DNA from: Cupriavidus pauculus
GTDB lineage: Bacteria; Pseudomonadota; Gammaproteobacteria; Burkholderiales; Burkholderiaceae
Direction: 5' to 3'
Assembly: GCF_008693385.1 (NCBI RefSeq)
Contig: NZ_CP044067.1
Location: 558,001 to 622,000 of the forward strand
DNA length: 64,000 bases
Shown here: one piece after another, positions 1 through 8,742 of the stretch
Numbering within the stretch: the first letter of the stretch is position 1
Layout: each line of letters starts with the position of its first letter
The notes under the pieces: model-generated
What the model was told of the DNA's origin: nothing
What the model saw: the letters and a program-made list of their open reading frames with translations, nothing else
The model's database searches: none
Translations under genes and position numbers: made by a program

Positions 1-1412
1 AGCTCCAGTCGATTGCGAATGCCGCCTGGGGTCCGCGCGCGGGCTGGGGCGAGAATCGCGCGCTCGTGCAGGCGTTCGTGCGCGAGTCCGCCGAATATCG
101 CAATGCCGTGGCGGCGGGTCAGCCCGAAGACACGGTCCTCAAGCGGCTGCTCGCGGACAGCGCCTTCATGCTCGCGCTACGGCAGCAGAAGACGCGCGTG
201 CAGGCGGGCTTTCTCGCCATCGAACCGGCGACCGGCGCGATTCGCGCGTGGGTGGGCAGCCGCGACTTCACGGTCGATGCGTTCGATCACGTGCAGCAGG
301 CGCGCCGGCAGCCGGGGTCCACGTTCAAGCCTTTCGTCTATGGCGCCGCGTTTGCCGCGGGCGAAACGCCCGACGACACGCTCGTCGATCAGCCAGTGGA
401 GATCGCGCTCGCGGGCGGCGAGATCTGGAAGCCCACGGACGAGTCGCCGCCGACCGGGCGCCCGATGAGCCTGCGCGATGGGCTCGTGTACTCCAGGAAC
501 ACGATTACCGCGCAGCTCGTCCAGCGCGTGGGACCCGATCGCGTCGCGCGGCTGGCGCGGGCGATGGGCGTGCGGGACAGCCATCTGGATGCGGTGCCTT
601 CGCTGGCGCTGGGCACGAGCCCGGTCACGCTCAAGGAGATGGTCAGCGCGTATGGAACCATCGCCAATGGCGGGCAGTATGTCGCGCCGACGATGGTGAC
701 GCGCATCGAGGACAGCGAGGGCAATGTCCTCGCGCAGTTCTCGGCGCCGCGGCCAGAACGCGCGCTATCCGCGCGCGCGACGGAGACGCTGGTGGATGTC
801 ATGCGCGACGTGATCGACCGGGGCACAGGAACGGCGATTCGCACGCGCTACGGCATTCGCGCCGATGTCGCGGGCAAGACCGGAACCACGCAGGACAATG
901 CCGATGGATGGTTCATCCTGATGCATCCGCAACTGGTGGCGGGGGCATGGGTGGGCTTCAACGATAGCCGCGTGACGCTGCGCAGCGATTACTGGGGACA
1001 GGGGGCACGCAGCGCGCTGCCGATCGTCGGCGACTTCTATCAGCGTGCGCTGCGCGCGCGGGCGATCGACGGGCGCGCGCGGTTTGCGGAGGCCGACGAG
1101 TCGTCGTGGTTCTCGGCGATGACGGGACAGGTCAAGGGCTGGTTCCAGCGCCTGTTCGCATCGCACTCGGGCGCGAAGGACGACACGCCTCCCGCGCCGC
1201 GCCCCAGCCCGCGCCGACCCGTGCTGCCCGATACCGAAGCGGACGCCATGCCGCCACCGGTGGCCGCTTCCAATGCGGCGGCGGATCAGAACGCGACGCC
1301 GGACACCGGCGAGGTCGTGGAGGCCGTGCCCGCGTCGGACGCACAAGCCGATACGCCCGCAGCCGCGCCGGCGGACGCGGCGTCGCAGCCCGACGGCGCG
1401 GCGAGCCTCTAG
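1..1412 (+). CDS. Class A penicillin-binding protein (PBP1a-like), C-terminal part, 5' truncated by window edge
   Basis: The reading frame is open from the first bases, so the N-terminal glycosyltransferase domain lies outside the window. What is visible is the transpeptidase domain that cross-links peptidoglycan on the periplasmic face of the inner membrane. The SxxK active-site motif (STFK, Ser codon at 318), the SRN motif (SxN box, about position 498) and the KTGT motif (Lys codon at 876) are all present in the right order, and the residues before STFK (ARRQPG) are typical of PBP1a. The last 75 or so residues are a Pro/Ala-rich, low-complexity tail. The stop codon overlaps the convergent EAL gene by a few bases. 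Confidence 0.88.
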   Translation, partial: LQSIANAAWGPRAGWGENRALVQAFVRESAEYRNAVAAGQPEDTVLKRLLADSAFMLALRQQKTRVQAGFLAIEPATGAIRAWVGSRDFTVDAFDHVQQARRQPGSTFKPFVYGAAFAAGETPDDTLVDQPVEIALAGGEIWKPTDESPPTGRPMSLRDGLVYSRNTITAQLVQRVGPDRVARLARAMGVRDSHLDAVPSLALGTSPVTLKEMVSAYGTIANGGQYVAPTMVTRIEDSEGNVLAQFSAPRPERALSARATETLVDVMRDVIDRGTGTAIRTRYGIRADVAGKTGTTQDNADGWFILMHPQLVAGAWVGFNDSRVTLRSDYWGQGARSALPIVGDFYQRALRARAIDGRARFAEADESSWFSAMTGQVKGWFQRLFASHSGAKDDTPPAPRPSPRRPVLPDTEADAMPPPVAASNAAADQNATPDTGEVVEAVPASDAQADTPAAAPADAASQPDGAASL

Positions 1413-2260
1413 CCTGCCTGCGCGCGGAACGGCTCCGAGGGCGGCTCCGACACCGCCTCCCCCGGCAATACCGCAATCGGCCCCAGCCGCAGCGCCCGCA
1501 GCGATGCCTCGGACAGCGTCAGCGGCGGCGCGTCCGTAGGCCGGGCCAGCAGGTACCCCTGCGCGAGGTCGAAGCCGATATCGCGGCAGGCCAGCAGATC
1601 CGCCTCGTTTTCGATCCCCTCGGCAATCAATGCCGTATGGCTCAGCGTCGCGAGCCGTCGCAGCGCGCGCAACGCCTCGAGCTTGAATGGCGATTCGGCG
1701 GCGCCATCGACCACCTCGCGTGCCACCTTGATGTAATCGGGCCTCAGCGCGATCCATTGCCCGAGATTCGCATGTCCCGTACCGTAATCGTCCAGCGCGA
1801 ACTGCACGCCGCGGCTGCGGATGCTGGCGATGGCGCTGGCCAGCGTATCGAGCGACCCCAGCGGGGCCTGCTCGGTCAGCTCCACGACGATGCGCGTGGA
1901 AGGCATGCCCTGCGCGTCGAGAAACGCCCTCACCTCGTGGCGGCTGGCGTCGATCTCGCGGATGGAATCCGCGCTGTAGTTGATGAACAGCTTGCCCGGC
2001 AACCGGGCCCGCATAAAGGCCGCGATCGCGATACGCGATGCCAGCCGCTCCAGCCGCACGAGGCAGCCGACGCGCGCCGCCTCGCGAAACAGCGCGAGCG
2101 GGCTTTCGAGGGGCGTGCCGGCCGGGCCACGAATCAACGCTTCATAGCCAAGCACCTCGCCAGTGGATAGCGAGCCAATCGGCTGAAATACGGGCCGCAG
2201 TCGTTGTTGTTCCAGACATTCCGCAATGCTGGGCATGAGGGCTCGCGAGAAGTCTTGCAT
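1409..2260 (-). CDS. Stand-alone EAL-domain protein, probable c-di-GMP phosphodiesterase
   Basis: About 283 residues, almost entirely one EAL domain with no GGDEF partner and no obvious membrane segment. The signature elements are present in order: EALIRG, the metal-binding Asn in LFINYS, Glu in VELTE, the DDYGTG loop (DDFGTG in most active enzymes), a Lys in DYIKV, AEGIE and QGYLLARP. Retention of all metal and catalytic positions suggests an active enzyme hydrolysing cyclic di-GMP. The frame is open further upstream, but the Met at 2260 starts just before the conserved N-terminal part, so I chose it. No clear Shine-Dalgarno settles the start. Confidence 0.82.
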   Translation of the reverse strand: MQDFSRALMPSIAECLEQQRLRPVFQPIGSLSTGEVLGYEALIRGPAGTPLESPLALFREAARVGCLVRLERLASRIAIAAFMRARLPGKLFINYSADSIREIDASRHEVRAFLDAQGMPSTRIVVELTEQAPLGSLDTLASAIASIRSRGVQFALDDYGTGHANLGQWIALRPDYIKVAREVVDGAAESPFKLEALRALRRLATLSHTALIAEGIENEADLLACRDIGFDLAQGYLLARPTDAPPLTLSEASLRALRLGPIAVLPGEAVSEPPSEPFRAQAG

Positions 2261-2444
2261 CCGTACCGGATATGGATCGTGCTGTGGGCAAATGCCACTC
2301 CCACTGTAGGCTATCGGCCCTCCGCCCACCCGACTTGATATCCCACGGGCGTGGGGTAAGTCTGCATGACCCTGCATATCGCGCATAAACGCAGCATGAA
2401 GCTTGCACGATGCGAGCAACAAAGCCCCGCCGTCGCGCCGCGCC

Positions 2445-2492
2445 AGCCCTCAAACGCGCCCTCGAACGCGCCCTCGAACCGGCCCTCAAACC
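2445..2492. repeat. Four tandem copies of a 12-bp unit at the end of the DUF1501 gene
   Basis: Units of the form (a/c/g)gccctc(a/g)aac(g/c) run in tandem at 2445, 2457, 2469 and 2481. The last unit contains the DUF1501 stop codon (2486-2488). The remaining stretch 2261-2444 between the EAL and DUF1501 genes shows no gene I can support. Confidence 0.85.
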
Positions 2493-3790
2493 AACCCGAT
2501 ATCCCGCGGCGCGACGCCGGGAAACACCTGCCCCAGCCGCCGCGCATCCAGCCCGTACAGGCGCTGGAACACCCCGCCCAGCAACGCCCGATAGTCGTTG
2601 AGCACCGGCCAGTCGCGATCCTGGTTCAGCGTCTCGCGCGACACCGCGACCTGCTCGCCCGCCATGCGCCCGCCGCGCACGTTCCCGCCCGCCACCCAGT
2701 AGACGGTGCCATGCCCATGGTCCGTCCCCCGCGTTCCGTTCTCGCGAAATGTCCGCCCGAACTCGGAGATCACGATCACGGTCGTCTGGCCCCATATCGG
2801 CCCCATCTCCTCCGCAAAGCCCGATATCCCCCGTCCAAGGTTGTCGAGCAGCCCGGCCAGTTGCCCCTGCGCGCCCCCTTCGTTGACATGCGTGTCCCAG
2901 CCGCCGACGTCGATGAACCCCACGTTGAACCGGTCACGCATGAGCCCCGCCATGCGCCGCGCCTCCTGCTCGAAGCCGCGGGCCGACAACGAACGGCGGT
3001 TCGCGGCCTGCATCTCCTGCATGCGCGCGGCCATCATCCCGTCGGCCCCGCCCGGCTCCGCCCGCATGTCCGCCCGCATGGCCTCGTCCCGCCGCTTCTG
3101 CGCATCGGCCTGCTCGGCCACGGCCTGCCGGATATCGAACCCCTCGGCAATCACGGACTCGAACCGCGTGCCCGCATACATCGTGGCCAGCATGCGCGTC
3201 TGCCGCGCATCGAACGGCGTACGGCCCGTGCCCTTGAGCGAAACGTTGGGCACGTTCGCGCTGCCGGTCAGCACCATCGGCAGTCCATCGGTAAACGCCA
3301 CGGGCGCGGCCTGCCCGCCCATCGACAGCGCCAGCCGGTTGAGAAACCCGCTGCCGCGCGGGGCCTGGCCGGCCGTGGCATGCGCCGGCGGCGCGCCCGC
3401 CTCGATGCCGTCCTGCGTCTCGAAATGGCTGCGCGAGAGGTCGTCGGTGCCGGCAAACGGCACGAAGGCCAGCTGCTTGCGCTGCCACAGCGGCAGCATC
3501 GTCGCCCCGAGCGCGGGATGCAGCGCCCACGCATCGGTGCCGAGCGCCAGCGCCGCGGCCGGATCGGCCCCGGCGCCATCGGCCACCGGCCGGCGGATCG
3601 CGATATTGGGCCGCGACGCATAGTAGAAGTCGCTGCCTGCGGGCACCAGCACGTTGGCGGCATCGTAGCCGCCGCGCAGGAATACCAGCAGAAAGCGCGC
3701 ATCGGCCTGCGCGGGCAGCGCGTATGCGCGCGAGAACACGGCCGGCAGGGCCAGCGCACCGCAGGCCTTGATCCAGTCACGGCGATTCAT
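2486..3790 (-). CDS. DUF1501 family exported protein
   Basis: 434 residues. The N-terminus (NRRDWIKACGALALPAVF, then SRAYA) looks like a twin-arginine signal: RR followed two residues later by Trp and then Lys, a short hydrophobic stretch and an AxA-type cleavage site. The body has features of the DUF1501 family, whose fold belongs to the alkaline phosphatase/sulfatase-like superfamily; it includes an EFGRTFRENGTRGTDHGHGT region, a conserved Asp/His-rich patch. Biochemical function is unknown for this family. It lies 25 bp downstream of a DUF1800 gene on the same strand, an association common across Proteobacteria, so the two are probably co-transcribed and act together outside the cytoplasm. 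Confidence 0.85.
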   Translation of the reverse strand: MNRRDWIKACGALALPAVFSRAYALPAQADARFLLVFLRGGYDAANVLVPAGSDFYYASRPNIAIRRPVADGAGADPAAALALGTDAWALHPALGATMLPLWQRKQLAFVPFAGTDDLSRSHFETQDGIEAGAPPAHATAGQAPRGSGFLNRLALSMGGQAAPVAFTDGLPMVLTGSANVPNVSLKGTGRTPFDARQTRMLATMYAGTRFESVIAEGFDIRQAVAEQADAQKRRDEAMRADMRAEPGGADGMMAARMQEMQAANRRSLSARGFEQEARRMAGLMRDRFNVGFIDVGGWDTHVNEGGAQGQLAGLLDNLGRGISGFAEEMGPIWGQTTVIVISEFGRTFRENGTRGTDHGHGTVYWVAGGNVRGGRMAGEQVAVSRETLNQDRDWPVLNDYRALLGGVFQRLYGLDARRLGQVFPGVAPRDIGLV

Positions 3791-3815
3791 GGCATCACCT
3801 CCAGGTACGTCGCGT

Positions 3816-5387
3816 TCATCGCTGCATCCACTCCGGCGAACTCAGCAACACCGTATTCCACTCCGCCTGCGACTCGGCCTGCCCCAGCGCCGCCCGCGTG
3901 GCCGCCCCCAGCGTGCCCTCGATCGTGTCGTAGAACATGCGGCTGTTCGCCACCGGAAACCCGCGCCGCGCGGTGGGCTTGCCATCGTCGCCCGCGAATA
4001 GCCCCGCCGGCCCGCTGCCGATCGCCCGCGCGATCTCGAACCGCCGCACCATCTGCCCCGAGCTCGCCCAAGCGCCCTCGGACACCGGATATCCGTCGGG
4101 CGCGACATGGCCGTACAGCGGTTCGCCAAGCTGGCTGAGCCAGTTGATCACGGGCCGCAGATTGGTGACCTGCCGTCCGTCATAGGCCAGCCGCATCGAC
4201 GACACCACGAACACCATCGGGTCCTTGAACTTGCGCGCGGACGACGCCAGCACGCGATCGAGCTCCGGCGCCAGGAACATCGTCGTCAGTACCGCGCCGA
4301 TATCGCCATCGGTGCGCGTAAACGTCGCCGCCATGCGATCGACGAGCGCGGACGGCGGGCTGTCCGCGACGAAGTATTCGGCCAGCTTGCGCGAGATAAA
4401 GCGCGCGGTTGCCGGGTCGCGGCTCAGGATCGCTACCGCCTGCTCCACTTCCGCAAAGCCCGCCGGCGCCCCGTTCGACGGAATGCGCACGCCAAGCAGC
4501 GTCTTCGCGCCAAAGTCATGCCGGTTGGGATTGAACTCGAACACGCCATCGGCGCGATACAAGGCGGCCCGCTGCGGATTGAGCTTCGGCGGCTCCCCAC
4601 GCAGATTCAAGCCGACGCCAGTCAGCACGCGCGCGAGCTCCTGCACGTCCTGCTGCGTATAGCGCGACCCGCTGGGCCCGCCCGCGACACCGAGCGTATG
4701 GAGCTCCATCAATTCGCGCGCGTAGTTCTCGTTCACGCGATTGGCCGCGCTCTGCGCGTTGTCCAGATAGTCGAGCATCGCGGGCGATGTCACGGTCGCC
4801 ATGACGAGGTCGCGGAACTTGCCGAACGCATGGGGCCGGATCGCGCGCTCCTCGTATTCGGGCAGCATCCAGCGCACCTGCCCCTTGTTGGCATAGACGT
4901 TGAAATGATTGAGCCAGAACCATGTCATCTGCTCGCGCAACTGCGCCGGCGAGTACAGCGCGCGCAGCAGATGCCGCCGGCTCGTGTCGAGCACGACCTC
5001 GCGTCCATCCTTGTTCAGCGCTTCGCGAGCCTGCTGTTTGTCGTCGCCATCGGGCAGCGCATTGACGCGTTGGCGCGCCGCGCGCAGGGCCTCGAACCGG
5101 GCTGGCGTGTCCTGCGCGGCAATCGGCAGCGCGGCGATCATGCCGGCCAGCTCGGGCGGATCGGCCACGGGCTGCTTCAACTGCTCCTCGAGGTAACGCT
5201 GGCGCCCGACCGCCTTCAGCCGCGCGATGCTGGCCTGATCCGCGCCGAAGCTCACGGTGTTGAGCCAGTGGAGATCCCGGACGGCCAAGGTCCCCTCGGG
5301 CGCGGCGGGCGCCTGCGCGCAGGCGGCCAGCGACGCCGCGGCAACCAGCGGAACCATCCGTCGAACCATCTCGTTCACCAAGCGCAT
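3816..5387 (-). CDS. DUF1800 family probable lipoprotein
   Basis: About 523 residues from the ATG at 5387, which is preceded by a good GAGGAG ribosome-binding site; the longer open frame has none. The N-terminus has a short hydrophobic stretch ending in LAAC, a lipobox, so the mature protein is probably anchored by lipid. The body has the DUF1800 pattern, including a FWLNHFNVY segment and a NENYARELMELHTLGV segment. Function is unknown. It is the first gene of the DUF1800-DUF1501 pair; the partner carries a Tat-type rather than a Sec lipoprotein signal. Confidence 0.85.
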   Translation of the reverse strand: MRLVNEMVRRMVPLVAAASLAACAQAPAAPEGTLAVRDLHWLNTVSFGADQASIARLKAVGRQRYLEEQLKQPVADPPELAGMIAALPIAAQDTPARFEALRAARQRVNALPDGDDKQQAREALNKDGREVVLDTSRRHLLRALYSPAQLREQMTWFWLNHFNVYANKGQVRWMLPEYEERAIRPHAFGKFRDLVMATVTSPAMLDYLDNAQSAANRVNENYARELMELHTLGVAGGPSGSRYTQQDVQELARVLTGVGLNLRGEPPKLNPQRAALYRADGVFEFNPNRHDFGAKTLLGVRIPSNGAPAGFAEVEQAVAILSRDPATARFISRKLAEYFVADSPPSALVDRMAATFTRTDGDIGAVLTTMFLAPELDRVLASSARKFKDPMVFVVSSMRLAYDGRQVTNLRPVINWLSQLGEPLYGHVAPDGYPVSEGAWASSGQMVRRFEIARAIGSGPAGLFAGDDGKPTARRGFPVANSRMFYDTIEGTLGAATRAALGQAESQAEWNTVLLSSPEWMQR

Positions 5388-5633
5388 GCGGGTTCTCCTC
5401 CTTGGGCCGGGTTTCTGCTTTGACGGATGGCCAGCGCATTGGTTGACGTGGCGCTCGGGCAGAGTGTTACGAAAGATTGGGTGCCGCACCGCACCAACGC
5501 CGCTCGAGCGAGGCTGAAAGCCGTCATCGCGTTGTCACATAAGGCCACCACAATGCGCGACAACCGGAAGGAACGGGCGCAAGTCTCCGCAGTGCAGCAG
5601 AGAAATACCTTGACGCCCGCTTTTTCGGGACTT

Positions 5634-5653
5634 GAATGAAAACGTTTTCATTC
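5634..5653. promoter_or_regulatory. Perfect 20-bp palindrome, probable LacI-family operator
   Basis: Half-site GAATGAAAAC followed directly by its exact reverse complement, with a central CG, as in LacI/GalR-type operators. It lies about 26 bp before the chosen GTG start of the LacI-type gene and between that gene and the divergent DUF1800 gene. Autoregulation of the regulator is the simplest reading; I saw no second copy before the ABC genes. Confidence 0.75.
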
Positions 5654-5679
5654 GATGTGATGCCAGCCAAGGAGCCGCC

Positions 5680-6795
5680 GTGAGCCCACGTCCCCCGTCG
5701 CCCCCCTCGACGCCCGAACCGGCGTCGTCGCGCACCGTCGGCGACAGCCATGGCGTGACGCTCGCCGACGTGGCCGATGCCGCGCGGGTCTCGCTGGCCA
5801 CCGCCTCGCGCGTGTTCAGCCATCCGCAACTGGTGCGGGAATCCACCGCGCGCCGCGTGCACGAAGCCGCCGAGCGCCTCAGTTTTCGCCCCAACCTGCT
5901 CGGCGCCAAGCTGCGCTCGCAACAGACGCGCATTCTCGGCGTCATGCTGCCGACGCTCGAGAACGCGGTGTTCGCCGAATGCTGGCGCGGCATCGAGCAG
6001 GCGGCGATGGTCGAGGGCTATTCCCTGATGCTCGTGACCAGCGGCTACGAGGCCGCGCGCGAACGCGAGCGCGTGGAGTACCTGCTGCGCCATCGCGTCG
6101 ATGGACTCGTCCTCACCGTGGCCGACGCCACGCGCAGCGCGGTGCTCGATCAGCTCGACGCCGAAGGCGTGCCCTATGTGCTCGCCTACAACCAGGCGGC
6201 CGAAAACGGCGCGCGGCACTCGGTCTCCGTCGATAACCGGACAAGCGCGTCCGAAGGCGTGCAGGCGCTGATCGCCGCGGGGCATCGCCGTATTGCCGTG
6301 GTGTCGGGCGCGTTCATGGCCTCCGATCGCGCGCGCCAGCGCTACGCGGGCTACGAGGATGCGATGCGCGCGCACGGCCTGCAGCCGCTGCCGCCCGTCA
6401 ACCTGCCCTCGCATATCGCCGGCAATGCCACGCAAACGAGCGGGCAAATCGGCGAGCTCATGGGCACGCCCGATGCGCCCACCGCATTCTTCTGCACCAA
6501 CGACCTGCTGGCGATCGGCGTGATTTCCGATCTCAAGCGCCTGGGCCTCCGTGTGCCGCGCGACGTCTCCGTACTCGGCTACGACGGCATCGCGCTTGGC
6601 ACGCTCGTCGAGCCGCCGCTGGCCACCGTCGTGCAGCCCAACGCCGATATCGGCACGCAGGCCGTGCGGCAACTGCTCGCGCGCCTGCATGCCTCGGGCG
6701 ATCGCGACGCTGCCCCCGTCACGCTGCTGCCGCACGGCCTGCGCGTGACGGGCACCGTCGCGGCGCCGCCACCGACTGCCACCCCCCTGCCGTAG
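5680..6795 (+). CDS. LacI/GalR family transcriptional regulator
   Basis: 371 residues from the GTG at 5680, which has AAGGAG a few bases upstream. The longer reading from a TTG at 5632 would start inside the operator palindrome and is less likely. A Pro/Ser-rich leader precedes the helix-turn-helix (VTLADVADAARVSLATASR, about residues 26-44), followed by the hinge (FRPNLLGAKLRS) and a periplasmic-binding-protein-like effector domain containing typical TAFFCTNDLLAIG and VSVLGYDGI segments. It sits directly ahead of an ABC importer operon in the same orientation, so the transported solute is the likely effector. Confidence 0.9.
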   Translation: MSPRPPSPPSTPEPASSRTVGDSHGVTLADVADAARVSLATASRVFSHPQLVRESTARRVHEAAERLSFRPNLLGAKLRSQQTRILGVMLPTLENAVFAECWRGIEQAAMVEGYSLMLVTSGYEAARERERVEYLLRHRVDGLVLTVADATRSAVLDQLDAEGVPYVLAYNQAAENGARHSVSVDNRTSASEGVQALIAAGHRRIAVVSGAFMASDRARQRYAGYEDAMRAHGLQPLPPVNLPSHIAGNATQTSGQIGELMGTPDAPTAFFCTNDLLAIGVISDLKRLGLRVPRDVSVLGYDGIALGTLVEPPLATVVQPNADIGTQAVRQLLARLHASGDRDAAPVTLLPHGLRVTGTVAAPPPTATPLP

Positions 6796-6841
6796 TTATC
6801 CAAACCCAGTCCCACATCACACCCAACCGAGGGAGCTCCCC

Positions 6842-7861
6842 ATGACATTCAAGTTCTCACGCCCGCTGCGCTGGCTCGCGATGGCCCTGACCGCCGCCGC
6901 GTTCAGCCAGGGCGTCGCCGCGCAGACCGCCATCTGCTACAACTGCCCGCCCGAATGGGCCGACTGGGCCGCTCAGATCCGCGCCATCAAGGAAAAGACC
7001 GGCGTCACCGTGCCGCTCGACAACAAGAACTCGGGCCAGGCGCTGGCCCAGCTCGTCGCCGAGAAGGCCAGCCCCGTGGCGGACGTCACGTACCTCGGCG
7101 TGACCTTCGGCATCCAGGCCAAGGCCGCCGGCGTGACCGCGCCGTACAAGCCCGCGCACTTCGACGACATTCCCGACGGCCTCAAGGATCCGCAGGGCAA
7201 CTGGTTCGCGATCCATTCGGGCACGCTGGGCTTTATGGTCAACGTCGATGCGCTGCGCGGCAAACCCGTGCCGCAGTCGTGGGCCGACCTGCTCAAGCCC
7301 GAGTACAAGGGCCTGATCGGCTATCTCGATCCGGCCAGCGCGTTCGTCGGCTACGTCGGCGCCGTGGCTGTCAACCAGGCCATGGGCGGCTCGCTCGACA
7401 ACTTTGGCCCCGCGTTCAAGTTCTTCAAGGACCTGCAGAAGAACCAGCCGATCGTCCCGAAGCAGACCGCGTATGCACGCGTGCTGTCGGGCGAGATTCC
7501 CATCCTGCTCGACTACGACTTCAACGCCTACCGCGCGCGCTACAAGGACAAGGCCAACGTCGCGTTCGTCATTCCGAAGGAAGGCACCGTGGTCGTGCCC
7601 TACGTGATGAGCCTCGTCAACAAGGCGCCGCATGAAGCCGAAGGCAAGAAGGTGCTGGACTTCGTGCTGTCTGACGCGGGCCAGGCGCTGTGGGCCAACG
7701 CCTATCTGCGCCCGGTGCGCGCCAGCGCCGCGGTGCCGAAGGATGTCGCCGCGCGCTTCCTGCCCGCCGCGGACTATGCCCGCGCCAGGCCGGTGGACTT
7801 CGGCAAGATGGCCGACGTGCAGAAGCCCTTCAGCGAGCAGTATCTGAAGGAAGTCCGCTAA
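6842..7861 (+). CDS. ABC transporter periplasmic substrate-binding protein (family 1)
   Basis: 339 residues with a clear Sec signal peptide ending at GVAAQ (about residue 28). The mature protein has the layout of bacterial extracellular solute-binding protein family 1 (the iron, thiamine, spermidine or phosphonate group), with segments such as NSGQALAQL, ADVTYLGVTFG and a late VVVPYVMSLVNKAPH. A GAGGGAG ribosome-binding site precedes the ATG. It opens a five-gene transport operon that also contains a metallophosphodiesterase, so the substrate may be a phosphodiester; the sequence alone does not identify it. Confidence 0.88.
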   Translation: MTFKFSRPLRWLAMALTAAAFSQGVAAQTAICYNCPPEWADWAAQIRAIKEKTGVTVPLDNKNSGQALAQLVAEKASPVADVTYLGVTFGIQAKAAGVTAPYKPAHFDDIPDGLKDPQGNWFAIHSGTLGFMVNVDALRGKPVPQSWADLLKPEYKGLIGYLDPASAFVGYVGAVAVNQAMGGSLDNFGPAFKFFKDLQKNQPIVPKQTAYARVLSGEIPILLDYDFNAYRARYKDKANVAFVIPKEGTVVVPYVMSLVNKAPHEAEGKKVLDFVLSDAGQALWANAYLRPVRASAAVPKDVAARFLPAADYARARPVDFGKMADVQKPFSEQYLKEVR

Positions 7862-7870
7862 GCATGATCC

Positions 7871-7896
7871 GCTCCCTCTCCTCCGGGCGAGGGAGC
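7871..7896 (+). promoter_or_regulatory. Intercistronic hairpin between binding protein and permease
   Basis: Perfect 8-bp arms GCTCCCTC (7871-7878) and GAGGGAGC (7889-7896) with a 10-base loop and no following T-run. Such structures after binding-protein genes often protect the 3' end of the upstream message or cause partial termination, giving more binding protein than permease. Confidence 0.55.
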
Positions 7897-7913
7897 CCGA
7901 CTCGGTCACTGCC

Positions 7914-8732
7914 ATGACGAAGAGAAATCCCACGCTGTTCCTGTTCGCGCTGCCGGCCCTCGTGGTCTTCCTCGCGTTCTTCTGCCTGCCGATGGCCCGC
8001 CTGATCGAGGTGAGCCTGACGGGCCGCGACGGCGCGTCCGTCTACTGGACCGTACTGTCCAGCCCGCGCTACCTGCATAGCCTGATGGTGACCGTGCTGC
8101 TGTCCGCCTCGGTCACGCTCGTCACGCTGGCCATCGCCGGCGTCGCCGGTACCTTTCTGCAACGCCATACCGTGCCGGGCAAGGCCGTGATCGTCGCGAT
8201 GCTGACGTTCCCGCTCGCGTTTCCGGGCGTCGTCATCGGCTTCATGGTCATCATGCTCGGCGGCCGCAACGGGCTGCTCGCCACCATTGGCGACGCGCTC
8301 GCCGGCGAGCGCTGGACCTTTGCCTATGGCCTGGCCGGGCTATTCGTCGGCTATCTGTATTTCTCGATTCCGCGGGTCATCCTCACCGTGATGGCCGCCG
8401 TGGAAAAACTCGACGCTTCGCTGGAAGAAGCCGCGCGCTCGCTCGGCGCGGGCCCGTGGCGCGTGGTGCGCGACGTGATGCTGCCCGCGCTGATGCCGGC
8501 CATGCTGTCGAGCGGCGCCATCTGCTTCGCGACCAGCATGGGCGCGTTCGGCACGGCCTTCACGCTGGCGACGCAGCTCGATGTGCTGCCGCTGACCATC
8601 TACAACGAATTCACCAACTACGCGAACTTCGGCATGGCCGCCGCGCTGTCGATCGTGCTGGGCGCGGTCACGTGGGCGCTGCTCGCCGTGGCGCGCTGGT
8701 TCTCGGGCGACGCGGTCGCCGCCACCGCGTAA
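7914..8732 (+). CDS. ABC transporter permease (first)
   Basis: 272 residues, very hydrophobic, with about six membrane segments. The cytoplasmic EAA loop is visible as LEEAARSLGAGPWRVVRDVM followed by LPALMPAM, where the ATPase docks. It follows the binding protein after 52 bp that include a hairpin, and precedes the second permease by 10 bp, so it is part of the same operon. Confidence 0.88.
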   Translation: MTKRNPTLFLFALPALVVFLAFFCLPMARLIEVSLTGRDGASVYWTVLSSPRYLHSLMVTVLLSASVTLVTLAIAGVAGTFLQRHTVPGKAVIVAMLTFPLAFPGVVIGFMVIMLGGRNGLLATIGDALAGERWTFAYGLAGLFVGYLYFSIPRVILTVMAAVEKLDASLEEAARSLGAGPWRVVRDVMLPALMPAMLSSGAICFATSMGAFGTAFTLATQLDVLPLTIYNEFTNYANFGMAAALSIVLGAVTWALLAVARWFSGDAVAATA

Positions 8733-8742
8733 GGAGCGATTC

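Noticed and set aside
2445..2492. Short repeat array as a CRISPR
   Set aside because: Units are contiguous 12-mers with no spacers; the same holds for the other arrays.
2366..4138. 590-residue open frame on the plus strand
   Set aside because: Antisense to the DUF1501 and DUF1800 genes, which have clear signals and family sequence.
5632..5679. TTG start for the LacI-type regulator
   Set aside because: It falls inside the operator palindrome and has no ribosome-binding site, while GTG 5680 has AAGGAG.
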